NCBI RefSeq assembly: GCF_050510895.1
Contig: NZ_JBNINT010000001.1
Coordinates: 1,426,001-1,490,000 of the forward strand
Origin: Pannonibacter phragmitetus_B
GTDB taxonomy: Bacteria; Pseudomonadota; Alphaproteobacteria; Rhizobiales; Stappiaceae
DNA: 64,000 bases
Direction: 5' to 3'
In this document: one piece after another, positions 1 to 10,351 of the stretch
Numbering within the stretch: position 1 is the first letter of the stretch
Layout of the letters: each line of letters opens with the position of its first letter
Program-made: the position numbers and the translations under genes
The notes under the pieces: model-generated
What the model was told of the DNA's origin: nothing
Seen by the model: the letters and a program-made list of their open reading frames with translations, nothing else
Databases searched by the model: none

Positions 1-1178
1 CGAAGGAGGGTGGCCGCTATCTGTTGCGCCAGATCCCGAAGGTTTCCGGTGCGCTTGTTGCGATGGATCCGTTCACGGGCCGTGTCCAGGCGCTGGTCGG
101 CGGCTTCAGTTTCGCGCAGAGCGAGTTCAACCGGGCAACCCAGGCCTGGCGCCAGCCGGGCTCGGCCTTCAAGCCTTTCGTCTATGCTGCGGCACTGGAC
201 AATGGCTATACGCCGTCGAGTGTGGTGCTGGACGCGCCTATCGAACTGGAGCAGGCAGGGCAGGCGACCTGGCGTCCGCAGAATTATGGCGGCAAGTTCT
301 ATGGCCCCTCGACTTTGCGCACGGGTATCGAGCTGTCGCGTAACCTCATGACCATCCGTCTTGCACAGGACATGGGCATGCCGCTGGTTGCGGAATATGC
401 CAAGCGCTTTGGTGTCTATGACAACATGATGCCGGTGCTCTCCATGTCGCTGGGTGCAGGTGAGACGACCGTGTTGCGTATGGTCACCGCCTATTCGATC
501 CTTGCAAATGGCGGGCGGAAGGTGACGCCCACGCTGATCGACCGTATTCAGGACCGCTATGGCCGGACGATCTACAAGCATGACAGCCGTATCTGTGAAA
601 CCTGTGATGCCAATGACTGGACCGGCCAGGCCGAGCCTGAGCTGATCGACGAGCGTGAGCAGGTGCTTGACCCGATGACCGCCTATCAGATCACGTCGAT
701 GATGGAAGGCGTGATCCAGCGCGGTACGGCCACCAGCGTGCGTGCTGTCGGCCGTCCGGTTGCCGGCAAGACCGGCACCACCAACGAGGAGAAGGACGCC
801 TGGTTCGTTGGCTATACGCCGGATCTCGCTGTTGGCGTCTTCGTCGGCTATGACCAGCCGCGCCCGATGGGACGCGGTGCGACGGGTGGCCTTGTCGCTG
901 CGCCGATCTTCACCGAGTTCATGAAGGAAGCCCTGGCGGGCAGCCCGCCGGTCGAGTTCCGTGTCCCGAAGGGGCTGCAGCTGATTCCGATCAACCGGCA
1001 TACCGGCATGCGTGCGGTTGCCGGGGCTGAAGGCACCATTCTGGAATCCTTCAAGCCGGGCACCGCTCCGCCGGACACTTACTCGGTCATTGGTTTCGAG
1101 GATGAAATGGGCGTGCCGCGCACCGTTTCGCCGGAAGCTGGTGCGGCCGTGATGACCGGCACAGGCGGACTTTATTGA
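1..1178 (+). CDS. mrcA: Penicillin-binding protein 1A, C-terminal part (5' end outside window)
   Basis: This is the transpeptidase half of a bifunctional class A penicillin-binding protein, which cross-links peptidoglycan in the periplasm. The frame is already open at base 3, so the start and the glycosyltransferase domain lie upstream of the window. The three active-site motifs of the penicillin-binding fold are present in order: SAFK (SxxK, nucleophilic Ser, bases 162-173), SRN (SxN) in the segment ELSRNLMT, and KTG at 768-776. The segment after KTG (DAWFVGYTP) is typical of PBP1A. The gene stops with TGA at 1178. It lies about 140 bases upstream of prfB in the same direction, a linkage common in Alphaproteobacteria. 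The family assignment is firm. The choice of mrcA over other class A paralogues rests on sequence style and on the prfB neighbour. Confidence 0.9.
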   Translation, partial: KEGGRYLLRQIPKVSGALVAMDPFTGRVQALVGGFSFAQSEFNRATQAWRQPGSAFKPFVYAAALDNGYTPSSVVLDAPIELEQAGQATWRPQNYGGKFYGPSTLRTGIELSRNLMTIRLAQDMGMPLVAEYAKRFGVYDNMMPVLSMSLGAGETTVLRMVTAYSILANGGRKVTPTLIDRIQDRYGRTIYKHDSRICETCDANDWTGQAEPELIDEREQVLDPMTAYQITSMMEGVIQRGTATSVRAVGRPVAGKTGTTNEEKDAWFVGYTPDLAVGVFVGYDQPRPMGRGATGGLVAAPIFTEFMKEALAGSPPVEFRVPKGLQLIPINRHTGMRAVAGAEGTILESFKPGTAPPDTYSVIGFEDEMGVPRTVSPEAGAAVMTGTGGLY

Positions 1179-1317
1179 TCCTTCCGGAGATCTGCCTGCG
1201 CGGCTAGCTGTTTACATGGCCAGCCTGCGCCGTTAGTCTCCGCCACGATTTGCGGCCACTGCCCCGGCAACGAGGCGGTGGCCGCGACATTCCTGAACTA
1301 GCTTTGAGAGGTATCCG

Positions 1318-2449
1318 ATGCGCGCCGAGATGGAAGGCATCGTCGACGAAATCAAGCAGGCCATAAGCCTGCTGAGGAGGCATCTTTGACTGGGATCACG
1401 CTCTGGTCCGTCTGGATGAACTGAACGCCCTGTCTGAAGACCCCACGTTGTGGAATGACCCGTCCAAGGCGCAGAAGCTCATGCGTGAGCGTCAGCAGCT
1501 TGAAGATGGCATTACCGGCGTGCGCCGCCTTGAATCGGAACTCGCCGACAATATCGAGCTGATCGAGCTTGGCACCGCTGATGGCGACAAGGATGTGGTC
1601 GAGGAAGCCGAAACGGCGATGCGCGGCCTCAAGGCCGAGGTGATGAAGCTGCAGATGGCGTCTCTGCTTTCCGGTGAAGCGGATGGCAATGACACCTACA
1701 TGGAAATCAACTCGGGCGCGGGCGGCACGGAAAGCCAGGACTGGGCCAGCATGCTGCTGCGCATGTACCGCCGCTGGGCGGAGCGCGGGGGCTTCAAGGT
1801 CGAGCTTCTCGAGTACCATGATGGCGAAGAAGCGGGCATCAAGTCGGCGACGCTGCTCATCAAGGGCGAGAATGCCTATGGCAAGCTGAAGACCGAATCG
1901 GGCGTGCACCGTCTGGTGCGTATCTCGCCCTATGACAGCCAGGCCCGCCGCCACACCAGCTTTGCCAGTGCCTGGGTCTATCCGGTGATCGATGACTCGA
2001 TCGATATCGAGGTCAACGAAAGCGACTGCCGCATCGACACCTACCGCGCCTCTGGTGCCGGTGGCCAGCACGTCAACACCACCGACTCGGCTGTGCGTAT
2101 CACGCATATTCCGACGGGTATCGTCGTCCAGTGCCAGAACGACCGTTCGCAGCACAAGAACCGCGCAACCGCCTGGTCCATGCTGAAGGCACGCCTCTAT
2201 GAGGCGGAACTGCAAAAGCGCGAAGAGGCGGCCAATGCGGAAGCATCGTCCAAGACCTCCATTGGCTGGGGACACCAGATCCGCTCCTACGTGCTTCAGC
2301 CCTACCAGATGGTGAAGGATCTGCGCACGGGCGTGGAAAGTTCCTCGCCGCAGGATGTGCTCGACGGCAAGATCGATGACTTCATCGAAGCGGCTCTCGC
2401 GCAGCGCGTCTTTGGCGGCAAGGATGCCGAGGTTTCGGACATCGACTGA
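1318..2449 (+). CDS. prfB: Peptide chain release factor 2, with programmed +1 frameshift
   Basis: RF2 recognises UGA and UAA in the ribosomal A site and triggers peptide release. Translation starts at ATG 1318 and runs 23 codons to an in-frame TGA at 1387-1389, inside CTTTGAC. A Shine-Dalgarno-like AGGAGG sits just before it at 1375-1380. Slipping one base at CTT-T moves reading to GAC at 1388, and the frame then stays open to 2449, giving about 376 residues. This is the well-known RF2 autoregulation cassette: low RF2 makes UGA decoding slow and favours the shift. The catalytic GGQ motif is present (GAGGQHVNTT). The stop-recognition tripeptide reads SPY (RISPYDSQ) where E. coli has SPF. A hairpin follows the stop codon. 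The coding sequence should be joined as 1318-1386 plus 1388-2449. Confidence 0.96.
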
Positions 2450-2475
2450 GCGGAACCGCAAAAACCGTAAGACTG

Positions 2476-2509
2476 AAAAACCCCGCCGGAGTGATCCGGC
2501 GGGGTTTTT
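2476..2509. terminator. Bidirectional intrinsic terminator between prfB and the M23 peptidase gene
   Basis: A perfect 15-base inverted repeat (2476-2490 and 2495-2509) surrounds a GTGA loop. It has a GC-rich core with A5 on the left flank and T5 on the right flank, so it can terminate both convergent genes. Confidence 0.9.
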
Positions 2510-2532
2510 CTGATGCGGCAGAAGGGCGAAAA

Positions 2533-3899
2533 CTAGCGCTTCATCAGTCTTGAGACATCATCTCCAGTGCGGACGAAGGTCATGGGGTCAAGCGCCTCAT
2601 CGTTCTGCCGGACTTCGTAATGAAGATGTGGACCGGTCGAGCGGCCGGTGTTGCCGAGGCGGCCAACTTGATCGCCGGCCTTCACCTCATCCCCCACGGC
2701 AACCGTGATAGCGCTCATGTGGGCATAGCGGGTCAGGTGCCCGTCAGGATGCTCAACTTCCACCAACCGGCCATAGCCCCCTGATAGGAGGCGGTGATGA
2801 CCGTGCCCGGAGCCGTGGCGCGCACGGGCGTGCCATAAGGAGCGCGGAAATCGATGCCCGTATGCATGGCCAGACCGCCTAGGAACGGATCAATGCGCGG
2901 GCCGAAATCACTGGTGATCTGTGCTGCCGGGATGGGGCGCGCAAGAGGAATGGTGCCTATGGATTTGCGGACTTTTTCGCGCAGATCAAGAGCGGCTTCG
3001 GCACGCATGATCTTCTCGTCCAGGGTTGCTGCAGCGAGCGGCACATAGGGGCCACCGGTCGCTTCCGTATTGCCCGCAAGGTCGCTGATGCGGTAGCCCA
3101 GAGGGCGGACCGCAGCGGTTAGCTGACTGGTTTCATGCTCGGCTGCAAGCGTGATGGCATCCAGCGCGGCGTTGCTTTCCTCGTTGATCCGGTCCAGTGC
3201 TGCGCCGATGCCCAGAAGATCGTCACGCGGGGCCTCCGCTTCCGGCAGTGGCTTTGCCGTCAGGCTGTCCTGTGCTGCCGGCAAGGGCGCAAAGGCGGAA
3301 AGGGGAGTGTCCATCAGACCGTTTTCGCTGCTGCCACGCAGACCGAGCGCCGCGAAGGGATTTTCCAGCGGGGCTTCCGGCCCGCCAATGGCCAGAAGAC
3401 TGCTGGCAGCGCCTGCATCGGAAAACTGCTCCGGTTTGGCGGCCGGAATGGCGGGGCCGGACACGACGTCAAGCCCGCTGCGTGTCGCCTTGTCGAGAAT
3501 GGCAGCAACCTTGCCATGCTGGTCGAGAAGCTCGTTCTGCCGCTGCAGCAAAGTGTCGATCATGCCTTCGACGGAGCGGCGCTCATACATCTGGCTGCTG
3601 GTCAGGCGGTCTATTTCGGCACGAAGGTAGGCGATGCGATTTTCGTAGACGGCAGCTTCCTGCGTGCGCTGCGTCAGGCGGCTTTCAATCAGGTCGTCGC
3701 GCATCACGAAATAGGCGGCGGCCGCCATATAGCCAGTGATGAAAAGCCCAAGGGTCAGGCAGGTTCCTGCGGCGAGCCAGGGGCGGATGGTGAAAGTCCG
3801 GGTACGTTCACCGGTCGTGATGGTGACCTGATGCAGTGCCTTGCGCTTGCCGAACCCCTGACGGGCTCTTGAAGGAAAGTCTGACATGCCGTTGTCCAT
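2533..3899 (-). CDS. M23 family metallopeptidase (LytM/murein hydrolase type), frame broken near 2777
   Basis: This is a membrane-anchored zinc endopeptidase-type protein expected to act on peptidoglycan cross-links in the periplasm. The N-terminus is basic and followed by one transmembrane segment at about residues 40-65 (WLAAGTCLTLGLFITGYMAA), then a coiled-coil-like stretch. The M23 domain occupies the last 130 residues. Zinc and catalytic motifs are visible: HTGIDFRAP (HxxxD) and HLHYE (HxH). The frame breaks in a run of five C on the + strand (2777-2781). One more base restores SYQGGYGRLVEVEHPDG, giving about 455 residues. The break separates the two zinc-ligand motifs, so a real mutation would inactivate the enzyme. 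A homopolymer read error is more likely. The gene is convergent with prfB. It could be a catalytically inactive LytM regulator, but the ligands look intact. Confidence 0.85.
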
Positions 3900-4005
3900 G
3901 CATCCGGAAGGGGCGGATTCTGCCCTGGTCCGGAATCATTAGAAACGGTTAAGGTTAACAAACACCTTTCCTGACGTTCATACTTCGCCTTCAGGTCAGT
4001 TTTCC

Positions 4006-4842
4006 TCAAGGGGCAAGCTTGACGAGGGGGCGGTAAAAGCCTGGCGTCAGGCCAGCTTCTGAGCGCGCCCGGTCGTTGAAGGGCGGTTTCAGCGGGCCTC
4101 TGAAATGGGTGCGCACCAGCTCATGGAAGCGTGGCTCAGGCCGCTCACCGTGGCGGTCGCACAGGAATCGGAACCACTTGGCCCCAAAGGCAACGTGGTT
4201 CTTCTCGTCCCGGTAGATGATGCCCAGGATGCGTGCGGTTGCATGATCGCCAAGTGCGGCCGCCTTTTCGATCATCGGCGGGGTAATGTCGAGGCCGCGT
4301 GCCTCCAGCACCAGCGGGATCACCGCAAGACGTGCGGTCAGGTCATGCCCGGTGGCCTGTGCGGCCTGCCAAAGCCCGTCATGGGCAGGCAGATCGCCAT
4401 AGGCCGCGCCGAGTTCCTGCAGGCGCTCTTCCAGCATGCTGAAGTGCTTGGCCTCCTCAAGCCCGACGCGCACCCAGTCGTCATAGTAGGAGCGCGGCAT
4501 TGGCACATGCACGAAGCGGCCGATGATGTCCCAGGTCAGGTCCACTGCATTGAGTTCGATATGAGCCAGCGAATGAAGCAGGGCTATTCTGCCCGCTTCG
4601 CCGCCGATGCTGCGTTTGGGCATGTCACGCGGGGCCAGAAGCACAGGACGCTCCGGGCGGCCGGGCCGGTCCGGCATCTGGGCGGAAGCAGATGGTGAGC
4701 CCAGGGCGAGGCTGCGGGCATACCAGAGCTTGGCGGTCTCATAGGCAAGGCGGACTTTTTCGGAGAGGTCTGGCGTGCGCACAATGGCATTGGCACGCCC
4801 GGCCAGAGTGTCCTGCGCCGAGGATGGAAATAAGCCGCTCAT
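4006..4842 (-). CDS. Ferritin-like DUF455 family protein
   Basis: This 278-residue protein belongs to the DUF455 family, predicted to have a ferritin-like four-helix bundle with a carboxylate-bridged metal site. The candidate ligand motifs are in order: HIELNAVDL, EEAKHF, EARGLD and DEKNHVAFG, giving the repeated Glu and ExxH pattern of di-iron helices. The biochemical role of the family is not established; a redox or hydroxylase-type function is an inference. I chose ATG at 4842 (protein begins MSGLFPSS) because an AAAGG lies about ten bases upstream. A TTG at 4869 in the same frame is possible but has a weak ribosome site. The gene is followed upstream (higher coordinates, same strand) by bcp, so the two may be co-transcribed as an oxidative-stress pair. 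Confidence 0.8.
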   Translation of the reverse strand: MSGLFPSSAQDTLAGRANAIVRTPDLSEKVRLAYETAKLWYARSLALGSPSASAQMPDRPGRPERPVLLAPRDMPKRSIGGEAGRIALLHSLAHIELNAVDLTWDIIGRFVHVPMPRSYYDDWVRVGLEEAKHFSMLEERLQELGAAYGDLPAHDGLWQAAQATGHDLTARLAVIPLVLEARGLDITPPMIEKAAALGDHATARILGIIYRDEKNHVAFGAKWFRFLCDRHGERPEPRFHELVRTHFRGPLKPPFNDRARSEAGLTPGFYRPLVKLAP

Positions 4843-4911
4843 GCCCGCAACGCCTTTCAGTTTCCGCAAGGGGCGGGGACGCTGGATCTGTGCACCCCCG
4901 CAAACCTGCGT

Positions 4912-5379
4912 TCAGAGCCCGCGCACAGCCTCAAGCACGGCGTCGACATGGCCCTTCACCTTCACCTTGCGCCAGATCTGGGCGATCTTGCCGTCGGCTG
5001 CAACAAGGAAGGTGCTGCGCTCCACACCCATGTAGGTCTTGCCATACATGGACTTTTCCACCCAGACGCCGAAGGCCTGGCAGACGGCGGTGTCGGGATC
5101 GGAGGCGATGTCGACGGTCAGGCCATGCTTGCCCTTGAACTTCGCGTTCTTGGCAACCGGGTCCGGCGAAATGCCGATGACCTTTGCACCAAGGGCTTCG
5201 AACTGCGCCTTGGCCTGGCTGAAGGCAATGCATTCTTCGGTGCAGGCGGGCGTGTCGGCTTTGGGGTAAAAATAGATCACCACGGGGCTGCCTTGCAGGC
5301 TGGAGAGCTTTACCTTTTCGTCATCGCCGAGCAGCAGGTCCACGTCTGGCGCAGGGGCTGAAACTGTCAAATCGGTCAT
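4912..5379 (-). CDS. bcp: Thioredoxin-dependent peroxiredoxin (Bcp/PrxQ)
   Basis: This 155-residue cytoplasmic thiol peroxidase reduces hydrogen and alkyl peroxides using thioredoxin. The peroxidatic Cys46 lies in the motif KADTPACTEEC. The probable resolving Cys50 is only four residues on, whereas E. coli Bcp spaces them by five. The thioredoxin fold is supported by VVIYFYPKADT at the start, ERSTFLVAADGKI and the conserved C-terminal helix. The length is usual for the family. It shares a strand with the DUF455 gene 70 bases downstream and is divergent from the AsmA-like gene. Confidence 0.93.
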   Translation of the reverse strand: MTDLTVSAPAPDVDLLLGDDEKVKLSSLQGSPVVIYFYPKADTPACTEECIAFSQAKAQFEALGAKVIGISPDPVAKNAKFKGKHGLTVDIASDPDTAVCQAFGVWVEKSMYGKTYMGVERSTFLVAADGKIAQIWRKVKVKGHVDAVLEAVRGL

Positions 5380-5580
5380 GCTGCCTTCCTCATGTCATAG
5401 TCGGTGGATTTATCCGGAACGGTATTCAGTTGTCGGTGCTTGGCGCGCGCCTCGCGGCTGGCTTTGTTGCATAATGAAGTATTACAGCGGATCGGAGGAT
5501 TCGCTGTACCGGGAAAGAAACGAAAAGGCTCTAAACGCTGTCTCCGCCGCACGAACCGCAGAACGCTTCTGTCATACGGA

Positions 5581-8500
5581 ATGAGCGCCGGTCTGGATTA
5601 GGCCGGAAGCTGATCCGTGCCTGCGGGTTCCTCTGTGTTTTGGCGCTGGCTGGCACTTTGGGGCTGCTTGGGCGGCTCTACTGGGGGCCCGTTACCATTC
5701 CTTTCGCCCGGGAACTGGTGGAGGCCCGCGCCCGCGTGGTCAATGCCGATGTGTCTGTCGGCTCGGTACGGCTGGATCTGTTTGCGGCCAACGGTCCGCA
5801 GGTTGTCATTGACGATGCCGGTGTCACGATCAGGGGGAGGTCGAAAGCCGTATCCTCCTGCCGCGCACCGAGGCCGTTCTTCAGTTCGCGCCGCTTCTGA
5901 CTGGCGAGGTGAAATTCCGCAGTCTCGACATCGAGCGTCCGCGTATCACACTGGAAGGCGGGGATGGGCCCGCGCTGATGCCGGAAATGAACAGCCTGAT
6001 GGAAGCTGTTGACCGGATTGCGCTTCTGGTGGACGAAGAATTGAGCCGCCGCAGCCTTGATGTGATCCGCGTCAGTGATGGGCGTCTTGAGATTGCCGGG
6101 CCGACCCCGCGCCTCATTGACAATATCGACGCTTCGCTTGGACGGGACGCAACGGGTGCCATCTATGCCGAGAGCACGGTCGAGGGGCGCATGGGCGCCT
6201 GGCAGCTGGCCTTGCGGCGCGGCACGGATGCTGAGACCGGTGCCCGTGAGCTCGGGCTCTACGTCAAGGATGTGTCGCTGGCCGAACTCTTGCCGCTGAA
6301 CGAACAGGTGCGCTCCGGCCGCGGGCTTGGGCTGCCCCTGGAGCTTCAATTCGGGGCGAGGCTGGACAAGGACGGGGTCTTTGACCGGGCAACTCTTGTT
6401 GGCCGCGCGGTGGACGGATGGTTCCAGATCGGCACCACGACGATCCGCTATGACGAGGTGGCGGTAGGCTTTGCCTGGGAGGGTGAGGATCCGCGCATCC
6501 GGATCATGCCGTCCCATGTGGTGCGGGGCAACACGCGCATCAGCTTTGACGGTACGGTGACGCCACCTGCCGCCGGGCGGCCTGACTGGCAGATCCTGAT
6601 TGGTGCAGACAATCCGGTCTTTGGGTCTGCCGATGTGCAGGAGGACCCGATCATGGCCGAACGGGTGCACCTGAAGGCGCATTATGATCCGGTCGCACGC
6701 AGCCTCTATATCGACAGGGCGCAGGTCCAGTCAGGGCCTGCAAGCCTCAGTGCGGTTGGTACTGTCGACCTGAAAGATGACGGTCCCTATCTGGCGCTGG
6801 CGGTCGAGGTCAACGCCATGCCGGTGGCTCTGCTGAAGCAGATCTGGCCGATCACCCTGACGCCGCCGGCGCGGGCCTGGATCAGCAAGCACATGCTGTC
6901 GGGCCTTATCAGCAAGGCCAGCATCGATGTATCGATTCGTCCCCCTGCCTTTGACGAGCACCATCCGGACCCGGGTTGGGGGAGACGATGTCCGGCTGGA
7001 CCTGACGTTCGATGACGTGGACGTGGCGCCGCTCGATACCCTGCCGCCCATTTCCGGTCTTGATGGGAAGATCACGATCGAGAACGAGGTCCTGACTGTT
7101 TCCGGCCGGAACGGAAGGATTGTCGAGGGGTCACCAAGCCGGTTGCTGTGCCGGAAGGAACCTTCACGATTCGTCAGCTGGCGCTGCGCAGCATCAAGCC
7201 GGCGGATATTTCGCTGAAGTTTGCAGGTGAGGCGCAGGATCTGGGCACCCTGATCAACCGCCCCCATTCCGCGCGCTCGACAAGGCGCAGATGGGCGGAG
7301 GAACCTTTGGCGGTACCGGAGAACTCGATGTGACGGCGCGGTTTCCATTGCGGCTGTCCATTGTGGTTGCCGATGTAGACTGGTCGGCTGTGGCACGGCT
7401 AACCCAGTTTTCGTCCACCCAGCCAGTGCGCGGGCATAAGATTTCCGGTGCGGATGTCGCCATTGAAGCGAGATCCAAGGGAGGTCGCGGTCAAGGGCAA
7501 GGGCCGTATTGACGGGTTGGAAGCCAATATTGACCTGCTGGTTCCGGTCGAGGAAGGCCAGGGTGAACGGCGTCAGGATGTGGAGCTGAGGGTTTCCGCA
7601 GAAGAACTCGGCAAACGCGGCATTGATCTTGGTTCTCTGGTCAGCGGGCAGATGGTGCTCAATCTGGCCGACACACCGGGCGGGCAGTCTTTCGACATTG
7701 ACCTGACGGATGCGGCAGTCAAGCTGGAGCAGATTGGCTGGGAAAAGGGACCAGGCGTTCCGGCGAAGGCTCAGTTCATCTTGAGTGAGAATGGCGAAAC
7801 CCGGCGGCTCAAGGACTTTCAGCTGACCTCCGATGGTGTGGCTATCGGCGGCGAAGTGGTTCTTGGCAAGGACGGTGGCTTCCGGGAGGCCGATTTCGCC
7901 GGCTTCCAGATCAGGCCCGGTGATTCTGCCTCGCTCAAGATCACCCAGCAGCGCCGCAACCACTACAAGGTGGTTTTCAACGGCGCCCAGTTTGACGCGC
8001 GCGGACTGATAAAGGCTCTGATTGACAAGAAGGGTGGATCTGACGCCAAGGACAAGACCGTTTACGACATAGCCATCAAGGCAGGCCGGTTGCAGGGTTT
8101 CAATGGCGTTGTGGCGACAGATGTGGACGGCAAGGTGACTGGCGGGCCGGGCGGCATTGGCAATCTGGCGCTGAAGGGGGCCACCAACAACCGTGGTGCA
8201 TTCCGCTTCGAGATCAGCGGCAAGGGCGACACGCGTGCCGCCAGCGGCGATTTTGCCGACACGGGTGCTGTCCTGCGTTTCCTTGATGTCTATCCGCGCA
8301 TGCGCGGGGAACCGGCACTTTGCTGATTTCCATGCCGGAGGAGACCCAGTGGTTTGGCACGTTCGGCGTCCGCAATCTGTCGATCACGGAGGATCCGGCC
8401 ATACGGAAACTGGCCGAATTGCCCGTGTCAGCGCGGAATGAGACAGGTGCTGTGGTGGTCAACCAGTCGGTGCGGGCGGGCGAAGCTTCGTTTGACCGCC

Positions 8501-8828
8501 TGGATCTGCGGTTCTCCCGCAATGGCGAGATCATCAAGGTCGAGGAAGGTCTGATGCAGGGCGCTGTCGTCGGCGGCACGGTGACGGGCGAGGTCGATCT
8601 CAGCCAGCGGACCCTTGCACTGACGGGAACCTATGTGCCGGTCTTTGCACTCAACAACCTTTTCAGCAAGATTCCTCTGCTCGGTTTTGCTCTCGGTGGC
8701 GGTTCGGACGAAGGGCTTTTGGGGTGACCTACCGTCTGGCCGGCCCGATCAGTGCGCCGGAGCTGTCTGTCAATCCGGTCTCGGCCATCGCGCCGGGCAT
8801 CTTCCGCAAGATGTTCGAGTTCCGGTGA
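5581..8828 (+). CDS. AsmA-like (DUF3971/YhdP type) envelope protein, frame broken at seven or eight sites
   Basis: This is a large, about 1,080-residue protein of the AsmA superfamily. Such proteins have one N-terminal membrane anchor and a long beta-rich periplasmic body thought to carry phospholipids or maintain the outer membrane. The anchor is visible as a basic segment followed by a hydrophobic stretch (LCVLALAGTLGLLGRLYWGP). The C-terminus ends GIFRKMFEFR, as in this family. The reading frame has to be rebuilt. One-base losses are inferred in the G or C runs at 5833-5837, 7127-7130, 7261-7265, 8306-8309 and 8721-8724. Changes equivalent to +1 or -2 are needed near 6973-6982 and 7477-7481. 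With these the total is a whole number of codons. The start is uncertain: ATG 5581 needs one more lost base near 5598, because no start codon exists in the first clean frame before TTG 5640. Each segment keeps protein-like composition, so assembly error is likelier than decay. Confidence 0.7.
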
Positions 8829-8874
8829 GTGCAGGGCCCCTGACGTATCCCGGCACATAGTCAGCGCACAAACA

Positions 8875-8904
8875 AAAGGCCCGGACCTTTCGGGCCGGGC
8901 CTTG
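8875..8904. terminator. Intrinsic terminator between the AsmA-like gene and tyrS
   Basis: The inverted repeat AAGGCCCGG / CCGGGCCTT flanks a ten-base loop. Read on the minus strand it is followed by TTTTGTTT, so it mainly terminates tyrS. The + strand side has only a short T-tract. Confidence 0.75.
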
Positions 8905-8926
8905 CTGGATCGTTCTGGCGGGCGGA

Positions 8927-10180
8927 TCAGGCCGGGCGCAGCAGTACGTGCTTCTTCTTGCCCATGGAGAGCTTGATCACGCCTTCACCGGTGATGTCAG
9001 CCATGGTCAGGCTGCGCTTGTCGTCGGTGACGCTCTCGTCATTCACCTTCAACGCGCCGCCGGTGATGTTGCGGCGGGCTTCGCCGTTGGAGGCGCACAG
9101 GCCTGCACGCACGAAGGCGGCAAGGACGCCGAGGCCTGCCTCCAGCTCGGTCCGCGGCAGTTCCACGGTGGGCAAGCCCTCGGCTGTCTGGCCTTCCTCG
9201 AAGGCGCGGCGGGCGGTTTCGGCAGCCGCCTCTGCAGCCTCGCGGCCATGGATCATGGCAGTGGCCTCGGTGGCGAGGATCTTCTTGGCTTCGTTGATTT
9301 CGGCGCCCTGCAGGGCTGCAAGGCGGGCGATTTCATCCAGCGGCAGCACGGTGAAGAGCTTCAGGAAGCGTTCCACATCCGCGTCTTCGGTGTTGCGCCA
9401 GTACTGCCAGTAGTCATAGGGCGACAGCTGCTCTGCGTTGAGCCACACGGCGCCTGCGGCTGTCTTGCCCATCTTTGCACCAGAGGCGGTGGTCAGCAGC
9501 GGTGCGGTGAGGGCGAAGGCCTCCACGCCTGCCTTGCGGCGCACCAGATCAACGCCGGAGAGAATGTTGGACCACTGGTCGGAGCCGCCCATCTGCAGGC
9601 GGCAGCCGGTCTGCTGATAGATTTCCAGATAGTCGTAGCCCTGCAGCAGCATGTAGTTGAATTCCAGGAAGGACAGGTGCTGCTCACGCTCAAGCCGCAG
9701 GCGCACGCTGTCACGCTGGATCATCTGGTTGACCGAGAAATGGCGGCCAATGTCGCGCAGGAACTCCACATAGTTCAGCTTCATCAGCCAGTCCGCATTG
9801 TCCAGCATGATGGCGTCCTTCGGGCCGTCCCCGAAGGTGAGGAGGCGGTCGAAGATCTTGCGGATGCCGGCCTTGTTCGTCTCGATATCCTCATCGGAAA
9901 GGATCTTGCGGCTTTCGTCCTTGCCGGTGGGATCTCCGACGCGGGTGGTGCCAGACCCCATCAGTGCGATCGGGCGGTGGCCGGTCTGCTGCAGCCAGTA
10001 GAGCATCATGATGGTCACGAGCGACCCGGCATGGAGGCTCGGTGCCGTGCAGTCAAAGCCGATATAGGCGGTCACGGTCTCGGTCGAGAGCAGCTTGTCG
10101 AGGCCCTCGGCGTCGGACATCTGGTGAATGAAGCCGCGCTCGTTGAGGACCTTCAGAAAACCGGACTTGTACTCGCTCAT
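8927..10180 (-). CDS. tyrS: Tyrosyl-tRNA synthetase
   Basis: This 417-residue class I aminoacyl-tRNA synthetase charges tRNA-Tyr. The HIGH-like motif appears as LHAGSL after GFDCTAPS, and the KMSKS loop as AKMGKTAAG. The tRNA-binding S4 domain closes the protein (ASNGEARRNITGGALKVND). Tyrosine-pocket residues lie in YMLLQGYDYLEIY and in GGSDQWSNI. The length matches the bacterial TyrRS family. The gene is monocistronic, ends at an intrinsic terminator, and is divergent from the hypothetical gene at 10352. Confidence 0.97.
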   Translation of the reverse strand: MSEYKSGFLKVLNERGFIHQMSDAEGLDKLLSTETVTAYIGFDCTAPSLHAGSLVTIMMLYWLQQTGHRPIALMGSGTTRVGDPTGKDESRKILSDEDIETNKAGIRKIFDRLLTFGDGPKDAIMLDNADWLMKLNYVEFLRDIGRHFSVNQMIQRDSVRLRLEREQHLSFLEFNYMLLQGYDYLEIYQQTGCRLQMGGSDQWSNILSGVDLVRRKAGVEAFALTAPLLTTASGAKMGKTAAGAVWLNAEQLSPYDYWQYWRNTEDADVERFLKLFTVLPLDEIARLAALQGAEINEAKKILATEATAMIHGREAAEAAAETARRAFEEGQTAEGLPTVELPRTELEAGLGVLAAFVRAGLCASNGEARRNITGGALKVNDESVTDDKRSLTMADITGEGVIKLSMGKKKHVLLRPA

Positions 10181-10351
10181 GTAACGTTTCCACGCGCTGG
10201 ATGTTCGGGAGGCAAATTGGTGTGTCTGGCTCTATACCGGCAGCAAGCCGTTGTAAATCGGCAGGGGTGAGCTGCGCGCACATGGGGCGTCACAGATTTG
10301 AGCGCCGGGCGTCTTTCTTCTTGTTCCGTTCCCTCATTCCAAGGACAAGAG

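Noticed and set aside
4869..4869. TTG start for the DUF455 protein
   Set aside because: The ATG at 4842 has a better-placed ribosome site.
5581..8828. AsmA-like region as a decayed pseudogene or several small genes
   Set aside because: All segments keep one consistent protein family with strong codon bias once single bases are restored, and five of the seven clear breaks are single-base losses in G or C runs.
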